Shown here: positions 20,382-33,000 of the stretch, piece by piece
How the letters are laid out: each line of letters opens with the position of its first letter
Position numbering within the stretch: the first letter of the stretch is position 1
Source: Paulownia fortunei
Taxonomy: Eukaryota > Streptophyta > Magnoliopsida > Lamiales > Paulowniaceae
Length of the DNA stretch: 64,000 nucleotides
Direction of reading: 5' to 3'
NCBI GenBank assembly: GCA_019321725.1
Contig: CM033120.1
Span: 15,902,278 to 15,966,277 of the forward strand
Notes under the pieces: generated by a model
Databases searched by the model: none
What the model was told of the DNA's origin: nothing
What the model saw: only the letters and a program-made list of their open reading frames with translations
Program-made: the position numbers and the translations under genes

Positions 20382-20472
20382 AAAGGGCTCAATATTTTCC
20401 CATTAAAAAAAAGACTTTACAGACTCAGAAAAAACTAAAAACGGAGAAAACTGTTTCAGTTTCAAGAAGAGA

Positions 20473-21510
20473 ATGGAAGAACCACAGCCCCTTCCTCAAA
20501 TTCTTTCACCATGCAGCAGTGGAAGAAGAAGAAGCAGTGCTACTAACTCACCCGAATTCGAGTTTTGGATGGTCCGAAACCCTTCTTTTCCTCAACCTAA
20601 TCTCCTCTCCGCCGACGAGCTCTTCTCCGATGGCTTCCTCCTCCCCCTCCACCTCCTCCAACTCTCTAATGAGCCTCCGCCGACGGAGAAAGACCCTGAA
20701 GCATCAGGTTCGGATCAAGTCCCGGAGCCCGAACCTTCAACTATTGAATTGACTGACTTGTCAGCCACTTCCACGGTGACTACCTCGAAGCGCTGGAGGT
20801 ATATTTTCAAAAAAAATGACAAGAAACGCTTAGAGTCATCCACTAGCACTAATGCAGACGATCACAGTACTAAGGAGAAGGATATTAGTGTTAAAGAGAA
20901 GAAGCGAGAAAAGAAGAATGGCGGTGCTGTTGGTGTCGGTGCGAGTAATGTGGTGAGTGCGGCGGAGCTCAACATAAATATATGGCCTTTCTCAAGGAGC
21001 AGATCCGCCGGGAATGGCGGAACACGGCCGCGATCGACGGCGACTACTCGTAAAGTGAGTAGCGCGCCGTGCTCCAGGAGTAACTCAACGGGTGAGTCAA
21101 AGTCTAGGAAGTGGCCCAATAGCCCTAGCAGAGCAGGAGTTCACTTGGGAAGAAGCAGTCCTGTTTGGCAGGTCCGCCGCGGAGGTGGGCGGAGCTCAGA
21201 GGCCTTTGTCAAGAATATTTCTGAAAAGGGTGCCAAAAAAGATGGAAATGAGTGTCGCAGGAAAATACCGGCAGCCTCGTCCAGAGCCGGAGGTTCGAAA
21301 GCTAGAGTGTTAAGTTTGAATGTTCCTATGTGTATTGGCTACCGGCATAATTTGAGTTGTAGAAGTGATGAGAATAGTGCAGTTAGTGTCGCCGCCGCGG
21401 CTGCCGGTGGTGATGGCGGCAGTCAGATTGGAGGAGGCGTATCCGGTGAAGGGGTACGTAGAAGTAATTTATTTAACATCAGGAGCCTATTTTCCAAGAA
21501 AGTTTATTAA
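20473..21510 (+). CDS. Plant-specific Ser/Arg-rich protein with SADELF motif (MAKR/BKI1- or DUF1645-like)
   Basis: Single open frame of 345 residues. Near the N-terminus it has EFEFWMV (28-34) followed by SADELFSDGFLLPLHLL (46-62). This signature resembles the one in membrane-associated kinase regulators, the brassinosteroid inhibitor BKI1 and DUF1645 proteins. The rest is low-complexity and very basic, rich in Ser, Arg and Lys, with blocks such as SKRWRYIFKK, ELNINIWPFSRSRSAG and LSLNVPMCIGYRHNLSCRSD that look conserved rather than random. It ends RSLFSKKVY, and the basic clusters could favour membrane or nuclear association. No catalytic domain, signal peptide or membrane segment is seen. 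The coding sequence is markedly richer in G+C than its surroundings, supporting a real gene. A longer overlapping frame upstream (20198-20752) is its shadow. The exact family and function are uncertain. Confidence 0.8.
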   Translation: MEEPQPLPQILSPCSSGRRRSSATNSPEFEFWMVRNPSFPQPNLLSADELFSDGFLLPLHLLQLSNEPPPTEKDPEASGSDQVPEPEPSTIELTDLSATSTVTTSKRWRYIFKKNDKKRLESSTSTNADDHSTKEKDISVKEKKREKKNGGAVGVGASNVVSAAELNINIWPFSRSRSAGNGGTRPRSTATTRKVSSAPCSRSNSTGESKSRKWPNSPSRAGVHLGRSSPVWQVRRGGGRSSEAFVKNISEKGAKKDGNECRRKIPAASSRAGGSKARVLSLNVPMCIGYRHNLSCRSDENSAVSVAAAAAGGDGGSQIGGGVSGEGVRRSNLFNIRSLFSKKVY

Positions 21511-23928
21511 TCAATTTCAGGTCACTATAGTTGGTTTAATGATTAATTTTTTTTAGTTTGTTTTTATCTTCCTTATATGCGGTAAGAAATTTGAAAGACA
21601 GTAACCCCATATATGTGTACGTTGTAATTAATTGAGTACATATCAAACTGAGAGGTAACTTTCTGACTTTGGCGAGCTGTTGCTTTGTTGTAATCTCTTG
21701 GCTACATCTTAGAATCTATTTTGTTTGTCAATTCCTCCTGCTGTATAACTTTTTTATATTTTTTCTAGAACAAGGAAAAAAAAAATGTTGTTTTTTAACG
21801 TTTTAAAGTGTCCGTTAATCTATTTTTGAGAATGCCTCTTCTTCTATCTTTGAAGTAACAGTAATAACACAAAATAGTACAAAATAAGTATGTGCTTCGT
21901 TTTCTATTTTATAGTATACAAACATCAAGTGTATAAAATATATTTTTAATTATGAATATTATACACGTTGTGTATATCCATAACTGAAATAAAACATAAA
22001 TTGAAATAAAAAATTCAAAATACAAAACAAGATGTTGAAAAATTAATAGAGCAATAATGTGGTATTTTCTACCACCACATTTATGACATGAGATTAGAAT
22101 AACTGATATGTCTTTTAGAAAAATACCGTAATTTTCAAAATCTATAGAATGTAACCGTTATTCATTGTGTTTAATTGATTGTTTGTAATTGAATTGAATT
22201 AAATATTAATATCTTGAATTAATAATAATAATAAAAAAAAAAAAAAAAGTCTCAAGCATTCTGCACCGCCGTACCAACGGGTGAAGTAATGGTACAAAAC
22301 GATTTCGTAATTTAAAGAATAGAGGAAAACAAAGAGAATAAAGGAGGAGAGGCGATCGTGTTCATAATTTTGGAGCCTTATCGCCCACTTACCCATTTTT
22401 TTAATTGGCTTTCATACGGCATACTACTCCATTATCATGGAGTTGTTGTTTGGTGTCAGGGATTTCATAGAAATTGTGCACTTAATAATGTTGGTAGTCG
22501 CATGAAATTGTCCCGTTGACAATCTTAAAAGAAGACACAACTCACATGACTAACGCCTAACCATGTTGTGCTGCTCTTTCATTTATTAAACTTGGCTTCC
22601 ATTTCCACTCCATGCTCTCTTGTAATAGGTTTTAAACGGGTTTCGCTTAATTCTGCAGTTCCAATCATTATTTATTTCGTATTTTATATTATAAATATAT
22701 ATTTGACATAATTTATATATTTAATTTGTATTTGTAAGGTGAAATACAAAATAAAACATTAAATTAAAATAAAAGATTGAATTCTTAATTCCGATCTAGC
22801 CCAACAACTTTGTAGGTTGTCGGCACACATTTAAGTTCACCAAAAATGTCTACAATCTAAATTAATTTCAAAACTCACACACTATTGTAGATCACTTTCA
22901 CTCAAATTTTGTATTTTGCTGCCCAAATAAAAAATAAAATAAAATAAAAAATACTACCCTATATAAAAAGGAGGAGAAGACGATCTTCACACTAAGTGTA
23001 AAGCATATAAATGACGATTCAATCATAAACCTAAAGAATTGTGGATCCGATCAAGAATCAGCACGTCCGTTCCTTCGATTTGAGTTTAGTTTCTGCTTTT
23101 TCCTTTTTTTTTATTTTTTTTTTTTTTGGGTGGGGTGTGGGGGCGGGGGTGTTTGGCGTTGGTATATAATTGGGTCCTGATTGGTTTATTGATGAACACC
23201 ACAGGCCCAAAAGTAAAGCCCTTGGATTGGTCTGGGCTATTTTAGAAGAGAAGTGTTTTAGTGGGCCGTTAGCAAATCTTGTAACTTAGTCATAGATGGA
23301 TTGGTTTTTAACAACATGGCTCCCAGAAAATCCCCGGATGCTCCATCCTAATTGTTAGATCTATTATTTTTTATACTGTTATGTTGTGATTTAGTTGTCA
23401 ACTACATAAGAATTTTAAAAGTTTATTGAACAATTTGGTTTAAAATTTTAAATTTATAATAATAAAATTATTGCACTTGTTTTGGCTAATTTAAATTTTA
23501 ATGAATTTTAAATTATTTAATATTTATTTTGAGATGTATTGTCAATCAATATGGTCAATGATTTATATCTAATTTAATAGAGTTATTTTAATTTTTGTCA
23601 TATTCAAATTCCGTCGTAAAAAAATGCAATTAAAGTGAACTACCAACGCGAAACATAATTGAGCACAAAAACTTTATACATAATTTATTTTTTAAATTAC
23701 TCGATTTATTGGTCCATATACAAAATCTACTTCGTTTATTCATATGAATTTGCCGAAAATATGAAATATGGCCAAAAATAAATACCAATAATATTGGGAT
23801 AAATAACCCCAAAAGGCAACTACTAAAATTCTATTCAGCTTAAAGAGCCAGCCAATTTATGCTCTCCTTTTCTTGTTCTATTCAGCTGTCTCAAATTCCA
23901 ATCCCACGGCCAAGCAAGAATCAAGAAA
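21511..23928. other. Intergenic between the SADELF gene and the PUX gene
   Basis: AT-rich, no gene recognised. It contains a poly(T) run followed by a G-rich block (about 23101-23153, runs of G on the plus strand). GGCCCA/TGGGCC motifs near 23203 and 23263, 650-730 bases before the PUX start, are similar to site II promoter elements. Confidence 0.5.
23126..23153 (+). repeat. G-rich tract with G-quadruplex potential
   Basis: A poly(T) run is followed by four or more runs of three to five G, separated by one to three bases, on the plus strand. It lies about 780 bases upstream of the PUX ATG. Confidence 0.55.
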
Positions 23929-26900
23929 ATGTCTTCCCGCGACAAGAAACCCTCGACCAGCCGAACCGGCGGCATCCGAACCCTCTCAGATTTGAATCGC
24001 CCTTCCGGCGACGATTCCGATGAACCCCAAGAGTACTATACCGGCGGCGAAAAGAGGTTCTTTTTATTGATTTCCCGAATTTCCCCACTCAACCCTAGAC
24101 TATTAAGCGAGTTTTCTTTACTTGAATTTGAATCAAATTGAGCTAATGATTAAGGTAGCTTCAAATTGGCTTGTGCTGTTTTGCTAATAATTCATGGATT
24201 CTGGATGAGGTGGTGGTGTCTGGATGGTGTGGCATCACTGTCATGTAAATGGAGTAGAGATGAATCCAAAAATAGGTTCTTGAGGCTTCGATGGTGGGTC
24301 TTTTTTTTTTTTTTTTTTTTTGGGTGTGGGGGTGGGAGGGAACTTATGTTCGCTGGTTACTGTAGATAGTATCTTATAAGGGTTTATTTTGTAATGATCT
24401 TTGGTTCAAGTTATGGCTGATATATTTGGGCTAGAAATCGTGCATGTTCATAGCTATCTGCGAGTCCTTTCAGGTAGTGACTTGCAACTTATCATTTCGG
24501 TGAGAATGTAACTATCTGTTTTCTCGTACTTAGCCACTACTATAGGATCGATGGTCAGAGGGCGGATTGGATTTTGTCTGTATATGAGTTGAAGTTAGGA
24601 TTGCTTATGATAAGAAGTCATGGGATTGCATAGGATGATTGTGGCCTAATTTTCTCATTTTGTTCTTTCATTTTTTTGAGAAACTTGTATTTGTGAGCAC
24701 TTAATAATGCTGTATGTTTTCCAGATGAAAACATGTATCACCAAGGGGCTTATTTCTTTAAATGTTTTGAGTGTCTGTGGGCTTTTATTGCTGTGCTTTC
24801 ATTGTTTAAAAGTAGTGAGAACAAGTTTTTTTTGCCGCCAGATCTAAAATTGGTTGATGTTGTGCTTTTCCATAGTAATAAACCATCTCTGCTTCTGCAA
24901 TCTGCTAAAAATCTACAGTGATTGGACGTATGCGATCTGTTGAAAATTGTAAATCTAGAATGGTAGTTTATAGGAGATGAATCTTTATGCTTCACATCAC
25001 ATATTATGGGAAATAAGTGGAGCCATGTGCTAATGGTTGCCTTTTGAGCTTTTCGTGTCTCATTAGGGGCAAATGCAGTTTCCTTTCTTTAGAATCTGGA
25101 AGATTGTTAAAGGTGTATATTTTTTAGAGTATAATAAGATGTATATTTTTTAGAGTATGTTATATTTAATGATTTCTCATTAGTATATTGTTGTAATTGC
25201 CTGTAACAAATCCTGAGTGAATATGATTGCCCGATTACCCAGTAGCATGATGTGCTTTGAAGTTGCTGATCCAATCCAGGCATTTTATTGTTTCCACATG
25301 TACTTCCTCATTATTTTTGTCTTCTGCTGACAAACCTTTCTTCTAATTTGTACACTGCATGATTTATTATCTGACTATTTATAATCACACACTTTCAGCG
25401 GCATGCTTGTCCAAGATCCATCAAAAGGTAACGATGTGGATGCAATTTTTGATCAAGCCAGACAGTTGGGTGCCGTGCAAGGGCCCTCGGAAAATCTTCA
25501 GCCATCTTCAAGCTCAAGAAGCTTCACTGGGACAGGAAGATTACTTTCTGGTGAAACTGTGCCAACTGCTCCTCAGCAGCCTCAGTCGGTTGTGCACAAC
25601 ATTGTTTTCTGGAGAAATGGTTTCACTGTTAATGATGGCCCTTTGAGGAGGTTGGATGATCCTGAAAATGCTCCATTTCTGGAGGTACAGGCAGTGAAAG
25701 TAAAAAGTAAAAAAAGGTTCAAAGAGAAAAGAAAACAATGAGATGATTGTTATGCTCAAGCTACACTGCTCATGGCGGCGCTATTTTAAAATTTATCTTC
25801 TAATTAATATCGAGTCTTTGCTTTCTCCTTTAATTTGTTCTGTTTCCATATGTCCTTACTAGAAAAGTTGGTTTACTGACTTAAGTGACATTGAATATAC
25901 AATAGACATCATTAAGCTACTCATTTCTAGATTCTATCATGGGAAATGTTGGAGCGCCATGTTAAGGGTTTGATGATGTGTTATTTTTTCTTGCTGCAGA
26001 GCATCAGAAAATCTGAGTGCCCTAAAGAGCTGGAACCTGCAGATAGGAGATCTTCTGTTCATGTCAACCTCATACGGAGGGATGAGAACTGCCCAGTAAG
26101 TTCATACTGAATTTGTCTTTATGTTTCTTCGCTTTTTTTTTTTGTTGGGTCAAACAAGTGAGTTTCTTATTGGTTCCAATTTTTTCTCCAAGTGCGTACT
26201 TTCACGTTTCTTGAACATAACTTGTAGGGTCCAAATGAAAAATATAATAGTCAAAAGGCCTTCACATTATATATATATATGTAAACTGGAGCTCCTTTTT
26301 TCTGTTTTATATATTTTCCTACTTAGTGTATTGTTTTGATAACTTCCCAAGGCATCTTTGTTAAGCAATTAGTGCCATGCATATGCCTACAGAGGATGTC
26401 TAGAGAAGTAGTTAAGCCATATGGATGTCTACCGAGAGCATACAAAAAAAATTCCTTAAGATGGCCGTGCTAAGGCCGACTGTGGGAAAAAAAATGTAAA
26501 AAAATTAAAATAAGAGCTGAGCACTATGCCAGCTTTTTTTTTTTATTTAACAAACATAAAAAGCTAAAGTTGGCCATGTTAACAAGAAAATATTTATAAT
26601 ATTCTTTTTTGGCTACTGCAGGAACCAGAGATACGTCGTGTTCCATTTCAAGGGGTGGGCAGAACTCTAGCGAGTAGCTCTGCAACTGAATCGGTACCTG
26701 AGACAACTGTTGCTGCTCCCCTCCACAGTGCTCCATCCCCTTCAGTTGGGTTTGTGGTGGATAGGTCACTGCCATCCACTTCAATTCAACTTAGGCTGGC
26801 AGATGGAACTCGCATGGTTGCACACTTCAACTACCATCATACGATAGCCGATGTCCATTCCTTCATTGATGCATCTAGGCCTGGGGGGTCCAGGACATAT

Positions 26901-27002
26901 CAATTGCAGACTGTTGGATTTCCTCCCAAGGTCCTCACTGATTACAGCCAGACAATTGAACAAGCAGGATTGTTGAATTCGGTGGTTGTTCAGAAACTCT
27001 AA
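23929..27002 (+). CDS. PUX4: Plant UBX domain-containing protein (PUX3/PUX4 type), CDC48 cofactor
   Basis: Four exons: 23929-24056, 25399-25684, 26000-26095 and 26622-27002, giving 296 residues (about 300 in the Arabidopsis relatives). Residues 12-45 carry the family's conserved opening ([11 protein letters not shown], then [11 protein letters not shown]). A SEP domain spans about 105-170, with [20 protein letters not shown] and [17 protein letters not shown] domain spans about 219-296, with [17 protein letters not shown] and TVGFPPKVL. The UBX loop has FPPK where animal p47 has FPR, as I recall for plant PUX3/4. There is no N-terminal UBA domain. Such proteins bind the AAA-ATPase CDC48/p97 and adapt or disassemble it in ubiquitin- and membrane-related work. 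Intron 1 carries a T-tract plus G-rich block. PUX3 and PUX4 cannot be told apart here, so the symbol is provisional. Confidence 0.93.
24301..24342 (+). repeat. Poly(T) plus G-rich tract in PUX intron 1
   Basis: About 21 T residues followed by a G-rich segment with runs of three to five G. Simple sequence within the first intron. Confidence 0.7.
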
Positions 27003-30000
27003 ACAGCTATTTATTTTTCTACTCTTATCTTCGTGCTAGTCCCATATGGACTAAACTTGTTGAACTCATATCTGTGTTCCTAGAAGATAACTTTATACAT
27101 TTGACGCTAAATGCATATAAAAGGTACTTTAAATAGGCTTCTGTTTGAACTGAGGTTCTGTTCAAGTTTCCAGCAAAAAGCCATTTTGGACCAGCATTGT
27201 GCTGATTGTCCAGCTATGTACACCCATAATCTGTATCTACCTGGTTCTTTATGTAGCATTAGAAGTTCATTTTCCCTTTCAAAAGCCAGATGGAATTGTT
27301 GACACATTGTGTTCTGCGTTTCACGGTGCTGGATGTATATTGCCGTTCAACAAAATTCAGGAGATTCACATTTGGTTTGCAAGTAGACATTTGCAACAGA
27401 GGTGGGGTCAAGCTCAATGGAGTTTGGATTTGATGGTCATTACAAACAATAATTGGCATTATGAATCCTTAAAGAGGTTGATTCATATTTGATTTTGCTG
27501 GCTTTTGTTGTGAACTGGGAGTGGAATTGTGTTGGTACTCCTGAGATATGAACCTATAAAACAATGCGGTTCGTCATAAGTGCAATCTTTGAGGTGGGTG
27601 GGACAAAGAAGCATCCATTATTTCTGAAATTGGCTTCAAGAAGATTTGAGTGAGAGGAAGGGGGAGAAGTTGAAAGTTCTATGCATGTTTGTTTCCATGT
27701 CCATCCAGAGAATTATTCGTCTTCCTCTGAAGTACGGGATGAACCAGTAGAGGTAATGTTTTGAACTCGAGAAGCTGGCCGAGTTTCTGTAAGCACTTCC
27801 AATGTTTTGCGCAACTCTTTGCTATAATTTTGGAACCAAGGCTCCCTCCCAACTTAAAGAATGCTCTCTCCTTTGAAAATTAAACTCACTGGGCAAGTTT
27901 CAGGTAAATTGCATTTGGAATAGGTGACTCTGAAGTCCTCGATCATTTGTTAGCTTACCTACGTACCCATTGTTCAATAGAAGGAACTTTTGTCGATTGA
28001 GTCCATGTTTATGACTTAATACATGTATTATAGTTTTAAGAATTACATGTTTTAGAATTAAAGTAGGTTGTTTCAACAAGCAAATTCAGATCGCATTTAC
28101 AGATTAATAACAATGATAAAACATTGAATAGAAAAGGAACCATTATATAGAATTAGAATGACATTTTAAAGCACTCAATTCTACTAGTTTAGTATCATCA
28201 AACACAACCTTATAGATCCATGAGTTTGGGGTGGTTCCAACAGAATCGTGGGTACTGTCTCTTTACCACTCATCCACCAATCCAAACACACTAAAATGCC
28301 TAACAACATCAACTCAACTAAGTCTGTCTCCATTCCTCTACCTCATTAGATAAACCACCCTATTTTTCCTTCCAACCATTTTTTTTTTCCTTTTTTCAGT
28401 CAATTATTCATATGGACTCAAAGCCTTAATTAGTGTTAGTGCATGTGGATGCATGAGCCACTCAAGACTTTTGGTAGCCATCCCCATGATATGTCCGTCT
28501 ATCTCTCTATAGATAGATAGATAGATACGACCTATATATACCTATATATAGATAGATACGCCTATATATACAGCTCAACTTTGTTATTGATTAAAAAGAA
28601 AAAAAATCAAAGAATATAGTATAATGGGGCATCCAATCCCAGCAACAGTTTTTCTCCATTCGTAGTGGCATGGATTAGACGAGAAAAAGCAATATGTTGT
28701 CGGCCAAAAGTTACATTCTCAATTGTAGCTATCTTCAAGATTTTTCTCTTCTTAACTAGGGTTTGGTCGACAGAGGGTCCCTCAATTGATGATATTCAAA
28801 ACACTCACTCGACTCCACCAAGAATATGGCCAGGCCAACATTTTGAAGAAACCAGAATAAAAAATCCCCTTGGCTAGTGGAGTAGTGTATTTTAGGAGTC
28901 TTGTCGTGTAAAAAGAATACGATGCACTAATGGGCCTGTCTTTGCCTCTCGTGGGAAAAACGTTAACCTACACATGCAAATTGGAAAAGTTAAGTTTTCT
29001 TTTATTTTGCAAAACTCATCTCGTCAATAGGCCAACATAGACTACTATATTATTGTTAGATGAGTTTGGCATTTATTGTTTTTTATTTATTTTTAAGTTT
29101 TTTTGTGTGCCCTGCAAAAGAAAGTCTTGTTGGTTCAGTTACTTTATATTTATTATTGCACAAAGGTACTCTCCTTTAACAACAAGTGTTTCGTTGTTGA
29201 CCATCTTCATGATTAGGTTTAGAGAAGGGATTAAGAGTACTTTTGGCTTAATTTAAGTGATTGCAGATTCTATCACGTGGACAGACAGTTTAGAGGAGTG
29301 AATAAATAATCCATTGACGTCTCCCATTAAAAAGTTTGCATAGATCAAGTCAGTGATAAGATTAGGGATGACGAGGATATTGGTATTGGGGATTTTGAGT
29401 GGGACAAAGAGTGAGTTGAGTGAGGTTTCTAACCATATATTATTATGGCTATAATCCTAAGTAGCATGTCACGGCTCAATTCATTATTAAAAAAACAAGA
29501 CTGTAAGTTGGTCCGATAATCCTTTCCCAATTAATATAAGATGGGGAGCATAGCTAGTACACGCAAAAATGCCAAGTTCAGTTAATGGATGCACTTGCTG
29601 CATTGCGATCTGAACCCCTGGGGCAGGTTATGGTTTGCTACAGCCATTGCTTATAATATGATGAGATTTATATAGGTGACGGGAGACAGAAAGGGTTGGT
29701 GAAATTTGAGTGAGACGATATCATTTTTCCTTTTTCTTTTTTTCTTTTACTCATTAAAATCTAAGTTCCAAAATTAGCAATAGCATATATAAAGCCTCTG
29801 GCTTCAATTTTTCGGTTCTCCCACTGGTTAGAAGATATCTTGATTCATGTTGTTGATACCTTCTCTCGGTTTCGATTCTTAATTTCTGGTTATGATATCA
29901 GTTTGTACTTTGTTAATAGGTGAATTTCTCTTTATACCGTTTTTGAACTCTAATTAACAAATAATTTACAATTCTAACATTTCCTTATTTTTTATTCTTT

Positions 30001-33000
30001 CAAAATAAAATTATATATTAATTACTATTTAATTAATACAGTTTCTCTTCCCTGAAATATCAAAAGGGCCCCAATTGGTGTGTAATAATAGTCTCGTTAA
30101 ACATAATTATCAATGCAAAAAAAAAAAAAAAATCACTTATTAGTGACAGCACGAAAGGATTGACAGAGAGAAGGGGACATAAGTGGGGTTAATTGGCCAC
30201 AAAAATACTAAGGTCTGTGATTAATAGTGCATGTGAAGCTCTTTCATTTACTCATTGGAAGAAGGACCAAAAGTAGAAAGTGAGGAAGCCTATTATGATT
30301 GCAAGACCAAAAGAGTTTACTATCATGTTTTTAAACTTTGTTCCTTATGATTGGAACACCCCCACAATAGCAATATTCCACCCCCAGTAATTAAGCATGC
30401 CATCAAAAGGGGTTTTGCTTTCTTGTAATCTTCATTAAGCCAAGATTAACTCAAAAAGTTGAACTATTGATTTGTGCCATTGAGGATCATGATTGGGCTC
30501 CCAAAGTAGCAACTCTTTGGAGATCGAAGGTTGATATTGAATAATAATCTCATTTAAAAATTTAAGTTATGGATGTACGTGACATTCGAATTTAAAATTT
30601 TATTTGTTTTAATTCTAATATCATATTAAATAATTAAATTATTCAAAAAAATTAATTATTAAAAAGATAAATTATTTAATATTTTAATAACTTTAACAGT
30701 GATGTGATCCCTAGAATTGGTTACTTTCAAAAGTCATCAAGAATTTTCTTTGATTAACATCACATGCAAGAGACACAGACTTGAAAAAAAAGCTAAAGGT
30801 TTTTTAAAAAAGTATAATCATACATATGGCCCTTAAAGAACTAGGTGATTTAATTTTGACAATTCTATGAATAATACTTACTTTATTCTAAATTTAATGT
30901 ACCCGTTAAAATATCTCAAAATAATATTTTATTTTTTTAAAAAAAAATTCCAAACTATCCTCTCACTTAAAATATAACTCTATTAAGTCTCCCATTATTT
31001 ATGAGAACAATACTATAAAAATATAAAAAAAATTACTTTTTTAACTTTCACCTAAAATTTCATGCAGATCAAATTAAATTTTTTATTTTGAAATGGAGGG
31101 AGTATTTCATGAAATCAAGATTTTCTACCCGAAAATTGTGACACAAATAATTTTTCATTAATAGTTTTCTAAGATAAAAAAATCATAAGAATTTTTTAAC
31201 TCACGTTTTTTCTAGTGTGTGTGTGTGTGTGTTCTTCCTTTTCATCTTGCAGAGAGGCTACTGGTGATGGACAAGACTTAAAGTAAATACTACTCAGAAA
31301 AGCAATCTTGGAAGAACCCTAGCTTCCTATGTTTTGAGTAGGTACAATTATATATATACTCTGTTATCAATTAGCTGTAAATCTTACACCTCTTCAGTTT
31401 TTTAACATAGCCAGTGACGTCTCTCCAACTTTTTTGAAAATCTGCTTTTTTTTCTCTTCTTTTTTAATAAGTTCAGAAAATCTGTTTCTTATTATAATCC
31501 AATAATCCATAGTCCATTCCCCTATATATCTGTCCTTTCAAATAGAGACCGAACAACCCTAATGCTAGTTATAAATTACTTCGAAGCCTAACCTTTGAGA
31601 GTCTAAGACGGGGCTATATTCTTACTGTCTCAACTATGAAGCAGGTGCTGAGCTGCACTATTAGTACTGGAACTAGTACTACTACCACTACTACATTTTG
31701 ATTTGCTTAACTATGAGAGGTCGCGTGGGGCTCAAAAACTAGGTTATCATACAAATTGTCATCAACTCATGAAATATTGCAATCAACTTTGTTTAATTTT
31801 AAGTTATGCTAAATATGATGTAAAAATAGAGTTTTTGTGTAAAAGATATTTTTTTTTCAAGAAAAAAAAATTAAATGCATGCATATTATTTGTTATAGTC
31901 AATGTTCGAATAATTTATATAAATATATATATTAATACCAATTTTGATGTAACTTGAATCTAGGAGTCACTTCGTTCACGTTAAAGAAGTTTTTAGGTTC
32001 TTGAAATTAATGAAACAATTGGAGAATTTTTTTTATACTATTTATAAAGATGGAGTTGTACACAAAAAAAAAATTCAAAAAATTTCTCCCAATGAATCCA
32101 AATATAGTGTTAGATTATGACCAATTAAATTGATAGATTAATTTAATATTTTATTTTGATAAAATATGTTCGGTTTACTCAATTGCACAAATAAAATATA
32201 TTTTTTCTAAATGGGATATAAACTTTTGAATTATATGGTGTAAGTTTTGAAAATAAGGTAGAAAATTAAGGTGGAAAGGTGGAAAATCATATTGTTTTTA
32301 GAAAATATTTTCAAAAAATATTTCCTAAAAATATCTCAAATCAAACATGTTTTTATTTTTAACAAAATTAAAAAATACTGGAAAAATGAATCAAAACATA
32401 GCTTGAACTTCTCTAAAATGATATTTATCATATTGAATAAATTAGTGGAGGGTGCTTGAAATAAACATTATATTGTATCTATATGATTTTAAACTCAATA
32501 CTTAAGACAACGGTACATCCTCTATACTTACATCCTCTATTCTAAAGTAGTTGTTCCATTTGTTACATTATAACATCAATTTTTATTTTTTTTGTCTTTT
32601 GACTAATTTATTTTTGATGGTTTTTGATGTTATATTTTAATTTTTAAATGTTAATAGTATTTTTATATTGTTCAATTATTTAAAAGAAAAAACTGACATT
32701 GAGACGAACACTTGTTGGAAGTCCAACTCTTGTTTGAAAGGACTTTGACGAGAGAGATATGACTACCAAGTTATGGAAAAATTTAACTCAACAGAAAATA
32801 CACAGTGCAAAAGGTACAACAAAAACCTTTAACTGATAACCATTTTACGACAATTTGAAAAATTATTATGGTTTGCAGTAAAACTGACAAAAAAAACATT
32901 TATTCATTCATATACATTTAAATACGAAACTGCCATTATTTTATAGTAACAATTACTTGAAGATATGTTTTTCGATTCATCAAAAGGAAGTACAGTAATG

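Larger units (their letters stand above)
13571..20472. other. Long gene-poor intergenic region
   Basis: Nearly 7 kb, AT-rich, with no frame resembling a known protein. Open frames here reach only 60-90 codons and lack start context, family similarity or believable splicing. It holds a C-rich tract (17218-17290), a decayed repeat (18729-19140), TA runs near 19938-19953 and many poly(A)/poly(T) tracts. The last 200 bases before 20473 probably belong to the leader of the next gene. Confidence 0.55.

Noticed and set aside
20198..20752. 184-codon frame overlapping the start of the SADELF gene
   Set aside because: It runs through the CCCCA repeat and the other frame of the real coding sequence; the frame starting at 20473 carries the conserved motif.
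28010..28211. Possible MITE downstream of PUX, with TTGTTT/AAACAA-like ends
   Set aside because: End similarity is only a few bases and no target duplication is visible.
28665..28877. 70-codon frame with a hydrophobic N-terminal stretch that looked like a small secreted peptide
   Set aside because: The frame opens with GTG and contains no ATG, and the C-terminus matches none of the CLE, CEP, IDA or GLV peptide motifs.
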